The position numbers were made by a program, and so were the translations under genes. The notes beneath the pieces are model-generated. The model made no database searches, was not told the origin of the DNA, and saw only the letters and a list, made by a program, of their open reading frames with translations. From positions 1 through 14,177 of the forward strand of contig JACQTN010000066.1 of the NCBI GenBank assembly GCA_016210785.1: 14,177 nucleotides of DNA. Direction: 5' to 3'. Source of the stretch: Armatimonadota bacterium (GTDB lineage: Bacteria > Sysuimicrobiota > Sysuimicrobiia > Sysuimicrobiales > JACQTN01). Below, one piece after another: positions 14,170 to 14,177 of this stretch (the stretch's first letter is position 1; every line of letters begins with the position of its first letter).

Positions 14170-14177
14170 ACGAACCC

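Overview
The window is GC-rich bacterial DNA (about two thirds G+C by eye) with strong Shine-Dalgarno sites, tight gene overlaps and no sign of phage, IS element, CRISPR, rRNA or tRNA. The gene set fits an uncultivated high-GC bacterium. I cannot place it to phylum from this piece alone.

Layout. Positions 2-1183 hold the 3' part of an acetyl-CoA carboxylase biotin carboxylase (accC). A broken DUF2269-like membrane protein gene (1319-1519) follows. Then comes a potassium-type module: a short KdpD-like histidine kinase (1515-3041, apparently starting at a rare ATT codon), an overlapping KdpE-like response regulator (3038-3721), an intergenic region with two pairs of 11-bp-phased TTAG half-sites, and a KimA-like APC-superfamily K+ transporter (3859-6138) with an unusual C-terminal tail carrying two CxxC pairs. 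A small secreted PsbP/Mog1-like protein (6164-6685) ends that run. A non-coding patch (6686-7084) carries the C-terminal fragment of a dead phoU on the minus strand, followed by an ECF-transporter S component (7085-7579).

On the minus strand, reading from 10049 down to 7592, is a three-gene operon: a CPA2-type Na+(K+)/H+ antiporter with a near-consensus promoter and a structured leader, a Spy/CpxP-like periplasmic protein, and a second secreted PsbP-like protein. Divergent from it is a thioredoxin-type arsenate reductase (10212-10676), convergent with a LysE-family exporter (11306-10692). The right end is a heavy-metal resistance operon: a clear promoter and candidate operator, a CmtR-type Cd/Pb-sensing ArsR repressor (11521-11895), a possible 30-residue small ORF, and a P1B-type metal ATPase (12001-14088) with a CSC instead of a CPC transmembrane motif. 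It closes with a strong intrinsic terminator.

Reading across the genes, most of the window deals with ion and metal balance: K+ uptake under a Kdp-type two-component system, cation/H+ exchange, arsenate reduction and heavy-metal efflux. The most interesting signals are the KdpDE-to-KimA wiring without kdpFABC in view, the phased repeat array before the transporter, the ATT start, the two cation-transport operons that each end in a PsbP-like secreted protein, the leader of the antiporter, and the atypical metal ATPase.
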